DNA of 35,004 nt, taken from Firm-04 sp045642925. GTDB taxonomy: Bacteria > Bacillota > Clostridia > Oscillospirales > Ruminococcaceae. Below are positions 1 through 7,486 of the stretch, one piece after another. Every line of letters begins with the position of its first letter. Within the stretch, counting starts at the first letter, position 1. The notes under the pieces are model-generated. The model saw only the letters and a list, made by a program, of their open reading frames with translations, ran no database searches and had not been told where the DNA came from. The position numbers and the translations under genes are program-made. The stretch is from assembly GCA_045642925.1 (NCBI GenBank), contig JAZUJW010000040.1:1-35004 (forward strand), written 5' to 3'.

Positions 1-231
1 GTATGGGGGAACCCTATTAAGGGGTTCCCCCATGCAGTACCCGCTAAAAAGACAATGAGGCAAGAAAACGAGTAATCACGTTTTTCTTGCCTCTCTTTAT
101 TTATGTTGGGTACGACACGAGGGGAAACCCCTTCCTGATTAGATAAGACGAAATGGGGCGTTTCGCCGACTGCTGTCGCAAAACTTTCATTTCGCTTCGC
201 GTGCATAGCCGGATAGTAACGGAGAAACTAA
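1..231. repeat. Mosaic hairpin repeat, copy A (left part may lie outside window)
   Basis: This gap holds no gene and lies directly against the 3' end of the lysozyme gene. Two hairpins are visible. Positions 3-14 (ATGGGGGAACCC) pair perfectly with 22-33. Positions 57-70 pair with 79-93 (GAGGCAAGAAAACG against CGTTTTTCTTGCCTC, one bulge). Three blocks recur elsewhere in the window: the 3-33 hairpin in copy C at 6330-6360, TTTCGCCGACTG at 161-172 in copies B and C, and TTCGCTTCGCGTGCATAGCC at 191-210, which is the reverse complement of a block in copies C, D and E. On the minus strand the 57-93 hairpin could help terminate the lysozyme transcript, but its T-run lies about six bases away. Confidence 0.75.
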
Positions 232-1500
232 TTACGGATATCCGTTCATGTGCTTTTCTGCAATGATCGACGGGTAATCCATATATGCATAATCCAAATC
301 AACATCGCCCTTGATGCCACTGACGACTCCCTTGCAGCTATATTGCCACATTCCATATGGATTTGCATAAGCAGGTGCAGCGACATTGTAGTGCGCAACC
401 CAGATATTGAAGCGTGCTTTTGCTTCGGGCGTCAGCAATGCCGTCAGCGGATTTGCCGAACCATAAATGGATGCGTAATATCCGGCTTTCTCGATTTCTC
501 CACAGAATGCTGTCGCAATTGCACTGAATTCTTCCGGCTTCAGCTTGAGCTGTTTGCTTTCCTCAATGTCAAATGCAACAGGGAAGTCCAGTGTACGGTG
601 TCCGAGTACCTCCAGACACGCCTTTGCTTCCATCACTGCATCTTCCGGCGTCAGTGCATATGAATACCAGTAAATGCCGACAGGCAGTCCAGCCGCCTTT
701 GCCGCATCGTAATTGTGGTAGAAACTCGGATCAATCTGATAAGCGCGTCTGCCATAACCAGCACGCAAAATGACATATTCTACGCCGCTTGCCTTTACTG
801 CATTGAAATCAATTTCGCCCTGCCAGAACGATACGTCAATGCCCTTTGTCCCTTCCTGCACGGTCGGCGTGGTGATGGACTGCGGTGTTCTGGTCTCTAC
901 AACATCAATTGAGCCACGCTCGTTCAGATAACCGTCCAGCAATGTGCCTTCGGCGGTTTTGCAGCTGATGTTCTGGATGTTCAGGTCGAAAGAGTCACCG
1001 ATCACAGCCGTATCCGGTACGCGGAAGCCAAGACGTGCGAACAAGCCGTCACCCGTTCTGCCTTCCTTGGCATCCGATGTGAACAGAATCGTGCCTTTTG
1101 CACCCATCAGGGAAATGTCAGCCTCGTAAGCCTGACCAAGGGAGCCAAGCTCACAGTCGGGGTCGCCTTCTTCGTTCGCGGCAAAGAAAAGTGCGGGATC
1201 GTAAGTCAGAGTAAAATTGATGTTTTCAAGCTGGGGATTATGTTCAACAATGATGTCAACCCATACAACTTCACCAACCAGCGCTTCCACAGAAGAAACA
1301 CTGATGGTAAAAGGTGCAGCAGCTTCGACTGCATCTCTTTTTTCCAGTACATAGTCAAAGACATCTACTACGCCGTCACCATTGCGGTCAATCGTTTCTG
1401 CGGCAGAGGCAGACAGTGAAACGGTCAGCACTGCGGCAGAGAGCAATGAGACGAAAGCAGTTAGAATACGGGCTTTTTTGATTCTCATATTCTTTTTCAT
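232..1500 (-). CDS. Secreted GH25 lysozyme with dockerin-like and cohesin-like N-terminal parts
   Basis: Predicted muramidase that cleaves peptidoglycan glycan strands outside the cell. The 422-residue protein starts with a basic stretch and hydrophobic signal peptide (about 1-34, ending ASA-AET). One dockerin-type calcium loop follows (DRNGDGVVDVFD, about 38-49), then a cohesin-like beta-sandwich (about 64-200, with INFTLTYDPALF and a GDGLFARLGFRVP block). The C-terminal GH25 barrel (about 219-415) shows GIDVSFWQG and the DIEE acidic pair at 311-314. The ATG at 1500 is chosen because the signal peptide fits. AGAAAGG abuts it with no spacing, so the ATG 12 bases further in (1488) is a real alternative. 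A single dockerin half at the N terminus is unusual, since dockerins normally have two repeats at the C terminus. Monocistronic with its own promoter. Confidence 0.9.
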   Translation of the reverse strand: MKKNMRIKKARILTAFVSLLSAAVLTVSLSASAAETIDRNGDGVVDVFDYVLEKRDAVEAAAPFTISVSSVEALVGEVVWVDIIVEHNPQLENINFTLTYDPALFFAANEEGDPDCELGSLGQAYEADISLMGAKGTILFTSDAKEGRTGDGLFARLGFRVPDTAVIGDSFDLNIQNISCKTAEGTLLDGYLNERGSIDVVETRTPQSITTPTVQEGTKGIDVSFWQGEIDFNAVKASGVEYVILRAGYGRRAYQIDPSFYHNYDAAKAAGLPVGIYWYSYALTPEDAVMEAKACLEVLGHRTLDFPVAFDIEESKQLKLKPEEFSAIATAFCGEIEKAGYYASIYGSANPLTALLTPEAKARFNIWVAHYNVAAPAYANPYGMWQYSCKGVVSGIKGDVDLDYAYMDYPSIIAEKHMNGYP

Positions 1501-1560
1501 CCTTTCTGTTCTATCAAGCAGGTCACACAATTTCTATCTAAGGTTCATACTGTAGTCATA

Positions 1561-1589
1561 ATTGTATCATATAGTGACTGAAATTTCAA
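1561..1589 (-). promoter_or_regulatory. Sigma-A-type promoter of the GH25 lysozyme gene
   Basis: Read on the minus strand, TTGAAA (1584-1589) is followed after 17 bases by TACAAT (1561-1566). It lies about 60 bases upstream of the lysozyme start and points towards it. Confidence 0.7.
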
Positions 1590-1688
1590 GAGCAAATGTA
1601 TTCAGGACAAGAATTTCAACCTTTTTCACATATATTAAGTATAACATTTGTGCACATTCACGATTTGGGAATATTTTCGAAAAACCCC

Positions 1689-1717
1689 TTGACTTTTTTC
1701 ACTTGATGTAGTATACT
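1689..1717 (+). promoter_or_regulatory. Sigma-A-type promoter of tRNA-Thr
   Basis: TTGACT (1689-1694), a 17-base spacer and TATACT (1712-1717) lie 57 bases upstream of the tRNA. The layout, including the preceding AACCCC and the G just before the -10, resembles the pduL promoter at 6689-6717. Confidence 0.8.
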
Positions 1718-1773
1718 TATAAAGCAGTCAGGAGAGAGAACAAAATCAAAACGGATGAAACTCCTGTAAATAT

Positions 1774-1849
1774 GCTGTTTTAGCTCAGTTGGTAGAGCAC
1801 ATCCTTGGTAAGGATGAGGTCGCTGGTTCGACTCCAGTAAACAGCTCCA
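1774..1849 (+). tRNA. tRNA-Thr (anticodon GGT)
   Basis: The 76-base cloverleaf is complete. The acceptor stem GCTGTTT (1774-1780) pairs with AAACAGC (1839-1845). The D arm is GCTCAGTTGGTAGAGC. The anticodon stem CATCC/GGATG encloses loop TTGGTAA, giving anticodon GGT and hence threonine. The T arm GCTGG-TTCGACT-CCAGT is canonical, and CCA is encoded at 1847-1849. It is a solitary tRNA gene with its own promoter and terminator. Confidence 0.97.
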
Positions 1850-1851
1850 CG

Positions 1852-1888
1852 AAAGCCGCGATGCAATAGTGTCGCGGTTTTTATTTTT
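1852..1888 (+). terminator. Rho-independent terminator of tRNA-Thr
   Basis: AGCCGCGA (1854-1861) pairs with TCGCGGTT (1872-1879) around a 10-base loop, flanked by A's on the left and by TTTTTATTTTT on the right. It starts three bases after the tRNA CCA end. Confidence 0.9.
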
Positions 1889-2020
1889 CTATGCGAATCA
1901 TTAAGGTAGTTGGTTAATTAAAAACTCTATTAATTTATTTATCACATAAATAAAACAATCAGCCAATGATACCTTTATATTCTGAAAAATGATGCATTTA
2001 CATAATAATCAAAATAGCAT

Positions 2021-2052
2021 GGCAAGAGAACAGTACAATTTGTTCTCTTGCC
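2021..2052 (-). terminator. Hairpin after the lipoprotein gene, probable terminator
   Basis: A perfect 12-base inverted repeat (GGCAAGAGAACA and TGTTCTCTTGCC) with an 8-base loop begins 8 bases beyond the lipoprotein stop codon. On the minus strand it is followed by ATGCTATTTTG, a weak T-tract. On the plus strand it is followed by TGTATTTTTATT, so it may work in both directions. The rest of the 1889-2059 gap is AT-rich and contains only a TTTATTTAT/ATAAATAAA palindrome at 1934-1954. Confidence 0.6.
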
Positions 2053-2059
2053 TGTATTT

Positions 2060-3331
2060 TTATTCATTCGTTTTTGCATCTTCTTTGTTACACAAGACTT
2101 GTTGAATCGCTTCTTGTTCCTCTGCGGAAAGTGCCAGTGTTGTACCAAAATGATAGAATGCAACACCTGACAATGCATCATTTGAGAGAACCTCTGCGGC
2201 TTCTTTCGCGGGAATCCCTTCGTTCCCGATCCATTCTCTGCTGCCGCTGCCCGCAAAGACATCCGTCACTCCGACTTTGTACGTGGCAATGCCGATCATC
2301 ATGCATACGGATACAGCCCGCGGCAATGTTGTCCATTCCTCCAATACCTTCGAAAACGGCATAACTGCGTTTTCAAAGCCATAGTATAATTGTGGAATCA
2401 CCCAGTCGCATACGCCGCCTTCTGCGCACCACGCTTCCACATCTGCGTACACTTCATCATGATTTTCTTGGATGCTTCCGCGTGGACTAATGGAAAATAC
2501 CGCATCTTCTGCAATATTATGCACAGTGCCGTGAATTGCCTGTACAAGCGCTGTGATTTGTTCGCGCCGCCAGTCTGCGAGATGGGCTGCATGGCTGGAA
2601 GCGAAAGAATCCGCATCAAATGCGGCATCTGTTGTGGGATAAAAATAGTCATCAATGTGAATGCCGTCGATGGGGTAGCGATTGAGGAGTTCGGCGGCGG
2701 TGCGGCAAATCAGGCTGCGGACATTTTCCTGTGAAGGATTGAGATAGGAGCGTTGTTCCCATGTCAAAAAATACTGTGCGCGTGTATTGTCATCTGTATA
2801 CCAGCGTTCGAGGAGGGAATCGCCGTGGAGGCTGTCCATATCTGTGGTAGTTGCGAGGCGCAGGGGGTTCATCCATGCGTGCAGGGAGATGCCGAGGCGG
2901 CGGCATTCTTCGGAGAGGAGGGCGAAGCGGTCGAAGGAACAGGCAGATGCGGCGGGCGGCAGGAGGGCAGAAGGGTAGTAGGCTTCGCCGAAGGCGACGG
3001 CGTGGGCGAAGATGGTGTTGATGCCGAGGGATTGGATTTGGGAGAGGTAGTGGCTGATGAGGGCGCGGCAGACGGCTTCATCGTTTACGGGAAAGAGGGT
3101 ATCATAGAGCATATAGGGGAGCCAGACGGCGCAGATATGTGGAAAAGCGTTAGAACGGACGAGGTGATTCTGGGCAGAGAAGCATTGGGCGAGTTGTGAG
3201 AGGGTTTGTTCCTGATAGGGGATAGGCGGGTAATCGGCTGACACGGCGGCGGTTTGGGGGCGGGGGATGCAGCCGCTGAGCATGGTGGCGGACAGTAGCA
3301 GGCAGAGTGTTTTTTTACGGAAATGGCGCAT
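2060..3331 (-). CDS. Family 10 glycosylhydrolase-like lipoprotein (DUF187 type)
   Basis: Predicted surface lipoprotein of 423 residues. The N terminus is a signal peptide with lipobox LSGC, so Cys21 would be lipidated. The rest resembles the GHL10/DUF187 TIM-barrel family of Firmicutes. Visible blocks include GISLHAWMNPLR, the strand PIDGIHIDDYFYP with adjacent acidic residues typical of this family, and DWVIPQLYYGFEN near the C terminus. These proteins are usually annotated as glycosyl hydrolases acting on cell-surface or dietary glycans, but the substrate cannot be read from sequence. The start is firm: GGGAGGT lies 8 bases upstream of ATG. It sits alone, with a hairpin behind it and repeat copy B upstream. 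Confidence 0.85.
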   Translation of the reverse strand: MRHFRKKTLCLLLSATMLSGCIPRPQTAAVSADYPPIPYQEQTLSQLAQCFSAQNHLVRSNAFPHICAVWLPYMLYDTLFPVNDEAVCRALISHYLSQIQSLGINTIFAHAVAFGEAYYPSALLPPAASACSFDRFALLSEECRRLGISLHAWMNPLRLATTTDMDSLHGDSLLERWYTDDNTRAQYFLTWEQRSYLNPSQENVRSLICRTAAELLNRYPIDGIHIDDYFYPTTDAAFDADSFASSHAAHLADWRREQITALVQAIHGTVHNIAEDAVFSISPRGSIQENHDEVYADVEAWCAEGGVCDWVIPQLYYGFENAVMPFSKVLEEWTTLPRAVSVCMMIGIATYKVGVTDVFAGSGSREWIGNEGIPAKEAAEVLSNDALSGVAFYHFGTTLALSAEEQEAIQQVLCNKEDAKTNE

Positions 3332-3399
3332 AGAGAGTACCTCCCTTTTGTATTTGTGACATAATGATAGCAGAAATGTAGCGGAAAAAACGTCGAAAG

Positions 3400-3617
3400 G
3401 TGGCTCTTTTCATGAGGATTCCAAAGGGAATCATTCCCTTTGGCGGAGTCCGGGGGCAGCGCCCCTGGTCGCGCTCCGCAAAGCGCGAAACAGGGGTGTT
3501 TCGCCGACTGCGGTGCAGACTGCTTGCAGTCTGTTGGCGTCCAGAGACTCTGCCTCTGGACTTCGCGATTTTTTGAAAAAAAATCGAGTAAAACTTTCAT
3601 TTCGCTTCGCGTGCATG
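3400..3617. repeat. Mosaic hairpin repeat, copy B
   Basis: The gap between the divergent lipoprotein and queA genes is filled by a run of separate hairpins. Visible pairs are CCAAAGGGAA/TTCCCTTTGG (3421-3443), TCGCGCT/AGCGCGA (near 3470-3490), CAGACTGC-TT-GCAGTCTG inside 3503-3542, TCCAGAG/CTCTGGA (3540-3560) and CGATTTTTT/AAAAATCG (near 3566-3587). The left end GTGGCTCTTTTCATGAGGAT matches the ends of copies C and E. The 40 bases 3503-3542 are identical to 6479-6518 in copy C. Bases 3566-3616 are close to the reverse complement of 33396-33446 in copy E. No protein-coding content is credible. Confidence 0.85.
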
Positions 3618-3649
3618 GAACCATTTTTTCATGCGCCCCCCCTTGCTTT

Positions 3650-3678
3650 TTTCAGAAAATTGTGCTATCATATATAAT
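3650..3678 (+). promoter_or_regulatory. Possible promoter of queA-pyk
   Basis: A perfect TATAAT (3673-3678) lies 47 bases upstream of the queA start. The -35 at the right distance (TTTCAG, 3650-3655, 17-base spacer) is weak. A better-looking TTGCTT at 3643 would need a 24-base spacer. Confidence 0.45.
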
Positions 3679-3724
3679 GGAGTAATTTGGGAATGATTAT
3701 GTGACCCGAAAGGAAGCTGTTTCT

Positions 3725-4765
3725 ATGACTGAACCCCAATGGACAAAACGCAGCACCTACGCCTATGACTTGCCGCAGGAGCTGATCGCACAAACCCCTA
3801 TCGAACCCCGTTCCGCTTCAAGAATGCTCTGCCTTGACCGCACAACAGGCTCGGTAGCGCATCACCACTTCTTCGAACTCGGCAATTTCCTCCGTAAAGG
3901 CGACTTGCTCGTGATGAACGATTCCCGCGTCCTCCCTGCCCGCCTCTACGGTGTCAAAATCGAAAATAATACCCCCATCGAATTCCTCCTCCTCAAACCG
4001 GTCGCGGAAAAAGTATGGGAAATTATCTGCAAACCCGCCAAAAAAGCCAAAATCGGTACCCGCTTCCGTTTCGGCGATAAATTGGAAGCCGAAGTCCTTG
4101 CCATCACCGAGGACGGCGGCAGACAGGTGCGCTTCGAGTGCGACGGCAACCTCTATGCCGTGCTCGACGAAATCGGGCAAATGCCCCTGCCGCCCTATAT
4201 TACCGAAAAATTGCAGGATAAGGAACGCTATCAGACCGTTTATTCCCGCGAACTCGGTTCCGCCGCCGCACCGACCGCAGGTCTGCACTTTACCCCCGAA
4301 TTGCTTGCTTCCCTGAAAGAACAGGGCATTGATGAAGCTTTCGTGACCCTCCATGTCGGTCTTGGCACGTTCCGCCCCGTCAAGGAAGATGATATCCGCA
4401 ACCACCATATGCATATCGAACATTATACCGTCCCTGCGGAAACTGCCGAAAAAATTCGCAAAACCAAGGAACACGGCGGCAGAGTCATTGCGGTCGGCAC
4501 AACATCCTGCCGTACATTGGAAGGCGCATTTCAGGCGAATGGCAAACTATGTGCCTGTGAGGGCGATACGGGCATTTTCATCTATCCCCCTTATGATTTC
4601 AAAGTCATTGACGGCTTGATCACCAATTTCCACTTGCCGGAATCAACACTTATCATGCTCGTATCTGCATTTGCAGGCTACGAACATACCATGAACGCTT
4701 ATCAGACTGCCGTGGCAGAACGCTATCGCTTTTTCAGCTTCGGCGATTCCATGCTGATATTATAA
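3725..4765 (+). CDS. queA: S-adenosylmethionine:tRNA ribosyltransferase-isomerase
   Basis: Transfers and isomerises the ribose of S-adenosylmethionine onto 7-aminomethyl-7-deazaguanine in tRNA, forming epoxyqueuosine at the wobble position of GUN tRNAs; cytosolic. The 346-residue length is normal for QueA. The N-terminal YDLPQELIAQTP, the VMNDSRVLPARL block, SAAAPTAGLHFT, HVGLGTFRPV and ITNFHLPESTLIMLVSAF are family hallmarks. The start at 3725 is preferred over an upstream in-frame GTG at 3701 because AAAGGAAG sits 8 bases before the ATG and the homologous N terminus begins here. The usual partner tgt is not adjacent. Instead pyk follows after 24 bases, so the two are probably co-transcribed. 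Confidence 0.96.
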   Translation: MTEPQWTKRSTYAYDLPQELIAQTPIEPRSASRMLCLDRTTGSVAHHHFFELGNFLRKGDLLVMNDSRVLPARLYGVKIENNTPIEFLLLKPVAEKVWEIICKPAKKAKIGTRFRFGDKLEAEVLAITEDGGRQVRFECDGNLYAVLDEIGQMPLPPYITEKLQDKERYQTVYSRELGSAAAPTAGLHFTPELLASLKEQGIDEAFVTLHVGLGTFRPVKEDDIRNHHMHIEHYTVPAETAEKIRKTKEHGGRVIAVGTTSCRTLEGAFQANGKLCACEGDTGIFIYPPYDFKVIDGLITNFHLPESTLIMLVSAFAGYEHTMNAYQTAVAERYRFFSFGDSMLIL

Positions 4766-4789
4766 CAAACGAATCGGAGGTATCCACTC

Positions 4790-6217
4790 ATGAACCAAGT
4801 ATTGCGTAAAACGAAAATCGTCTGCACGGTCGGCCCTGCAACGGATAAAGATGAAGTCATGCGGCAGATGATGCAGGCAGGCATGAATGTTGCCCGCTTT
4901 AATTTCTCCCATGCTGACTATGAAAAAGATAAGATTCGCTTTGAACAGGTCGTGCGCCTGCGTGAAGAACTCGGACTGCCGATTGCCACGATGCTGGATA
5001 CCAAAGGCCCTGAAGTGCGTCTGCGCACATTCCCTGACGGCCCTGTGGAGTTGCAGGATGGTGATACTTACACGCTGACGACACGCGATGTGCCATGCAC
5101 GGCAGAGGTCGGCAGTGTGACCTATGCGCGTCTGACAAATGACGTAAAACCCGGCGATTCCGTTTTGATTGATGATGGTCTGGTGGAATTGAAAGTTGAC
5201 CATGTTTCTTCAACAGATATTACCTGCAAGGTTGTGCATGGCGGCACTCTGAAAAACAACAAATCCTGCAATTTCCCTGATGTCACGCTTTCGATGCCGT
5301 ATCTGAGTGATGCAGACATGAACGATCTGGAATTCGGTGCAAAGCTCGGATTTGATTTCATTGCGGCAAGTTTTGCGCGTACAGGCGCAGATATTCGTTA
5401 TTTGCGCAAGTTTACGCAGAGTCTTGGCTGGTACGGCGTGCGCATCATTGCAAAGATCGAAAACCGCGAAGGTGTGGAAAATATTGACGAGATTCTGGAT
5501 GCGGCAGACGGTATTATGGTAGCGCGTGGTGACATGGGTGTTGAGATTCCGTTTGAACAGATTCCTGCGATTCAGAAGGAGTTGATTCGCAAGGGATACG
5601 AAGCGGGCAAGCAGGTCATCACGGCAACGCAAATGCTGGATTCGATGATTTCGCATCCGCGTCCGACGCGTGCAGAGATCACGGACGTAGCGAATGCGAT
5701 TTATGATGGCACGAGTGCAATTATGCTTTCGGGAGAAACGGCGGCGGGACAGTATCCTGTGGAAGCGGTACGGACGATGCGCCGCATTGCGGTGACGACA
5801 GAGGGCAATATTGATTACAAGGGTGAATTTTTGAACCGCATGGGAGAGAAAGTGACGATTGCAGATGCAATTTCTCATGCAACGGTGACGACGGCGCATG
5901 ATCTGGATGCAACGGCGATCATTACGGTGACGAAAGGCGGAGAAACGGCTCGATTGATTTCGAAATACAGACCGATGTTCCCGATTATTTCCTGCACGAT
6001 GGATCCGATGATTCAGCGGCAGATGAATTTGTCGTGGGGTGTACATCCGTTGGTGATTTCGGAGGAAACGAACACGGATGATTTATTCAGTCATGCAGTA
6101 GAAGCGGCGTGCAGGGCAGGGTATGCAGAGCCGGGAAATCTGGTAGTCATTACGGCTGGTGTACCGCTTGGCGTATCGGGCACGACGAATCTGTTGAAAG
6201 TTGAAACGATTGAATAA
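4790..6217 (+). CDS. pyk: Pyruvate kinase
   Basis: Last step of glycolysis: phosphoenolpyruvate plus ADP to pyruvate and ATP. The 475-residue protein is the standard three-domain form without the extra C-terminal PEP-utiliser domain of Bacillus PykA. Motifs in order are TKIVCTVGPATD, NVARFNFSHAD (substrate and K+ binding), LDTKGPEVR, the B-domain block DDGLVELKV, IIAKIENREG (active-site lysine and glutamate), GIMVARGDMGVEIP and the signature TATQMLDSMISHPRPTRAE. A strong Shine-Dalgarno (GGAGG) precedes the ATG. It follows queA closely. No canonical terminator is seen before repeat copy C, whose hairpins may serve as the transcript end. Confidence 0.98.
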   Translation: MNQVLRKTKIVCTVGPATDKDEVMRQMMQAGMNVARFNFSHADYEKDKIRFEQVVRLREELGLPIATMLDTKGPEVRLRTFPDGPVELQDGDTYTLTTRDVPCTAEVGSVTYARLTNDVKPGDSVLIDDGLVELKVDHVSSTDITCKVVHGGTLKNNKSCNFPDVTLSMPYLSDADMNDLEFGAKLGFDFIAASFARTGADIRYLRKFTQSLGWYGVRIIAKIENREGVENIDEILDAADGIMVARGDMGVEIPFEQIPAIQKELIRKGYEAGKQVITATQMLDSMISHPRPTRAEITDVANAIYDGTSAIMLSGETAAGQYPVEAVRTMRRIAVTTEGNIDYKGEFLNRMGEKVTIADAISHATVTTAHDLDATAIITVTKGGETARLISKYRPMFPIISCTMDPMIQRQMNLSWGVHPLVISEETNTDDLFSHAVEAACRAGYAEPGNLVVITAGVPLGVSGTTNLLKVETIE

Positions 6218-6229
6218 GCGATAACGAAA

Positions 6230-6631
6230 GCGGCTATTGTCATAAGGATTTCAAAGGGAAAGTTTTCCGGAACTATCCGGCTATGCACGCGAAACACCCC
6301 TGTTTCCTTACGACTAATCAGGAGGGGGTATGGGGGAAACCCTATTAAGGGGTTCGCCATGCATTCCCTGACAAAGAGGCAATGAGGCGGAAGAAACGCG
6401 AAAAAGTACGTTTCTTCTGCCTTTTGTTTGTGTGTATATTATATATATGTGTAGCCTTAGAACGAAAAAGGGGATTTCGCCGACTGCGGTGCAGACTGCT
6501 TGCAGTCTGTTGGCGTCCAAGGGCGCTGCCCCTGGACTCTGCCGGAGGGAATCAATTCTCTCTGGACTCCTCATAATGGGGTGCAGAATATGCGTTCAAT
6601 TCCCTTTGGAATCCTCAATATAATAGCCGCA
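6230..6631. repeat. Mosaic hairpin repeat, copy C: 402-bp MITE-like element with terminal inverted repeats
   Basis: The most complete copy. The left end 6230-6260 (GCGGCTATT...AAGGATTTCAAAGGGAA) matches the reverse complement of the right end 6601-6631 at 26 of 31 positions. Inside are the 6330-6360 block (decayed partner of the copy A hairpin), a terminator-like stem 6385-6398/6409-6422 followed by TTTT, the 40-base module 6479-6518 shared exactly with copy B, and GGAGGGAATCAATTCTCTC (6544-6562) shared with copy E. No transposase ORF is present and no target-site duplication is obvious in the flanks. It starts 13 bases after pyk and ends 57 bases before the pduL promoter. Confidence 0.85.
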
Positions 6632-6688
6632 TTCTTTTCACTTTGCCGTTTGACAATAAAACTTTTGTGACCGCGTGCGGAAAAACCC

Positions 6689-6717
6689 TTGACGAAAAAT
6701 CAAATTTGTAGTACAAT
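6689..6717 (+). promoter_or_regulatory. Sigma-A-type promoter of pduL
   Basis: TTGACG (6689-6694), a 17-base spacer and TACAAT (6712-6717). It is followed by a leader of about 70 bases containing small inverted repeats (AAAGGC/GCCTTT near 6719-6742 and ACTG/CAGT near 6752-6766) before the Shine-Dalgarno GGAGG. Confidence 0.85.
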
Positions 6718-6796
6718 AAAAAAGGCTACAGGCTTTTGCCTTTCCATTACCCACTGTTTCTACAGTGCGGAAAATTTTTTCTGGAGGTATACCCCA

Positions 6797-7372
6797 ATGA
6801 ACTTTATCGTTGAAACTTCTGCCCGTCACGTACACGTTACCGAGGAAACCCTCGCCATCCTCTTCGGCGAAGGTCATGCACTCACAAACAAAAAAGACCT
6901 CTCTCAGCCCGGTCAGTTCGCTTGCGAAGAACGCATCGACGTCGTCGGCCCGAAGAACACCCTCAAAAATGTCTCCATCCTCGGCCCTGTCCGCCCTGCA
7001 AACCAGGTCGAACTCTCCGCTACCGACGCCCGTTCCATCGGCATCGCTGCACCCATCCGTGAGTCCGGCGACATCGCTGGTACCCCCGGCTGCAAACTCG
7101 TCGGCCCCTGCGGCGAAGTCGAGATCTCTGAAGGCGTCATCGTTGCAAAACGCCACATTCACATGACTCCCGCTGATGCCGCTGCTTTCGGTGTGCAGGA
7201 CAAGCAGATCGTCTGGGTCAAAATCGACACCAACGGCAGAAAAGCTGTCCTCGGTGATGTCGTTGTCCGCGTTTCCGAAAAGTTCAAGCTCGCTATGCAC
7301 ATCGACACCGATGAGTCCAACGCAGTTTCCTGCGCTCGTGACCAGATGGGCGAAATCATCGAAATCGGCTGA
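6797..7372 (+). CDS. pduL: Phosphate propanoyltransferase, PduL family phosphotransacylase
   Basis: Interconverts an acyl-CoA (acetyl- or propionyl-CoA) and the acyl phosphate. With acetate kinase it gives ATP during fermentation. The 191-residue protein has the two metal-binding histidine clusters of the family, ARHVHVT (residues 9-15) and AKRHIHMTPAD (118-127), plus the C-terminal MHIDTDESNA. It lacks the N-terminal encapsulation extension of microcompartment PduL. No shell genes are nearby, so a cytosolic role as the house phosphotransacetylase is likely. The ATG at 6797 has GGAGGTAT upstream; reading further 5' would run into the leader. Codons are strongly C-ending (CTC, ATC, GTC), consistent with high expression. 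Monocistronic. Confidence 0.93.
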   Translation: MNFIVETSARHVHVTEETLAILFGEGHALTNKKDLSQPGQFACEERIDVVGPKNTLKNVSILGPVRPANQVELSATDARSIGIAAPIRESGDIAGTPGCKLVGPCGEVEISEGVIVAKRHIHMTPADAAAFGVQDKQIVWVKIDTNGRKAVLGDVVVRVSEKFKLAMHIDTDESNAVSCARDQMGEIIEIG

Positions 7373-7398
7373 TTTCTCCTCCTACTACAAAACAATTC

Positions 7399-7430
7399 GG
7401 CGGGCGCTGTATCCGATGCAGCGCCCTGCC
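7399..7430 (+). terminator. GC-rich hairpin after pduL, terminator-like but without T-tract
   Basis: GGGCGCTG (7402-7409) pairs with CAGCGCCC (7419-7426) around a 9-base loop, with an outer GGC/GCC. It lies about 27 bases after the pduL stop. The following bases (CAATCGTATC) are not T-rich, so it may act as a processing or stability hairpin instead. Confidence 0.5.
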
Positions 7431-7486
7431 CAATCGTATCAAAAATATTGATTATGTGAAATCGTCATGAAAGCGAGGTTTTTCCT

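Noticed and set aside
1934..1954. TTTATTTAT/ATAAATAAA palindrome after the tRNA terminator
   Set aside because: Pure A/T in an AT-rich gap, no GC clamp and no associated gene; insufficient to call a terminator or operator.
3643..3678. TTGCTT plus TATAAT as the queA promoter
   Set aside because: The spacer would be 24 bases, too long for sigma-A; a weaker -35 at 17 bases was listed instead with low confidence.
3701..3724. GTG start for queA
   Set aside because: The ribosome site AAAGGAAG lies downstream of the GTG and at the right distance for the ATG at 3725.
6230..6631. Autonomous insertion sequence
   Set aside because: The element is 402 bp with no transposase ORF; the small ORFs inside are readings of hairpin modules that recur in other copies.
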